A DNA stretch of 5,922 nt, from positions 1 through 5,922 of the forward strand of contig DATGZX010000322.1 in the NCBI GenBank assembly GCA_035296965.1. Reading direction: 5' to 3'. The position numbers and the translations under genes were made by a program. The DNA comes from DATGZX01 sp035296965 (GTDB taxonomy: Bacteria; Planctomycetota; Planctomycetia; Gemmatales; Gemmataceae). Position 1 is the first letter of the stretch. The number at the start of each line of letters is the position of its first letter. Shown piece by piece: positions 5,880 through 5,922 of the stretch. The notes under the pieces were generated by a model that saw only the letters and a list, made by a program, of their open reading frames with translations, searched no databases and was not told where the DNA came from.

Positions 5880-5922
5880 ATGGCGGACGCATGTATGCCA
5901 GAAGGGTTTTATGAGTTGGTGC
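5880..5922 (+). CDS. Start of an unidentified gene (3' end outside window)
   Basis: The visible residues are MADACMPEGFYELV, too few to recognise a family. The call as a real gene rests on its signals: an AAGGAG ribosome binding site at good spacing and a consensus sigma-54 promoter just upstream. This suggests independent, activator-controlled expression and not co-transcription with the PHP gene. Confidence 0.5.
   Translation, partial: MADACMPEGFYELV

Noticed and set aside
1..5922. CRISPR array, tRNA, rRNA or tandem-repeat structures
   Set aside because: No regularly spaced repeats, cloverleaf or conserved rRNA segments were seen on either strand.

Overview
The window most likely comes from a member of the Planctomycetota (Gemmatales/Pirellulales-like). 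Two things point there. The first gene ends in a tetratricopeptide tail typical of the many planctomycetal Ser/Thr kinase/TPR proteins. The main gene is a very large exported beta-propeller plus PHP-hydrolase protein of a kind I associate with the same phylum. This assignment rests on recalled family resemblance, not on a search.

Layout: (1) 2-637, plus strand: 3' end of a kinase/TPR-type gene that begins before the window. (2) 638-1407: no intact gene. It holds short, broken fragments that look like gene remnants: an IS66-like transposase C-terminus, a recombinase-associated helix-turn-helix tail and a possible DUF2924 piece on the minus strand, and the last ~40 residues of an FtsX-like ABC permease on the plus strand. 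(3) 1408-4275, plus strand: nearly all of a membrane-anchored beta-propeller/PHP-domain gene. (4) 4276-5699: an IS630/Tc1-type insertion sequence of 1424 bp with imperfect terminal inverted repeats, flanked by a duplicated TA. (5) 5702-5740: the displaced last 13 codons of the PHP gene. (6) 5825-5839: a very good sigma-54 promoter, followed by a ribosome binding site and the first codons of a new gene that leaves the window.

The main result is that the insertion can be undone on paper. Removing 4276-5699 and one TA copy fuses ...QDGNL to AWASPLWITYKP-stop in frame, restoring a 968-residue protein with the expected C-terminus. As the DNA stands, translation runs into the element and adds about 170 meaningless residues. 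The transposase has two oddities: its N-terminal helix-turn-helix half and its DDE half lie in different frames, joined at a T4C6 run, and its stop codon is made from the duplicated TA plus the first host base.

I see no clear sign of a wholly new defence or metabolic system. The window reads as an accessory region shaped by repeated mobile-element insertion and decay.
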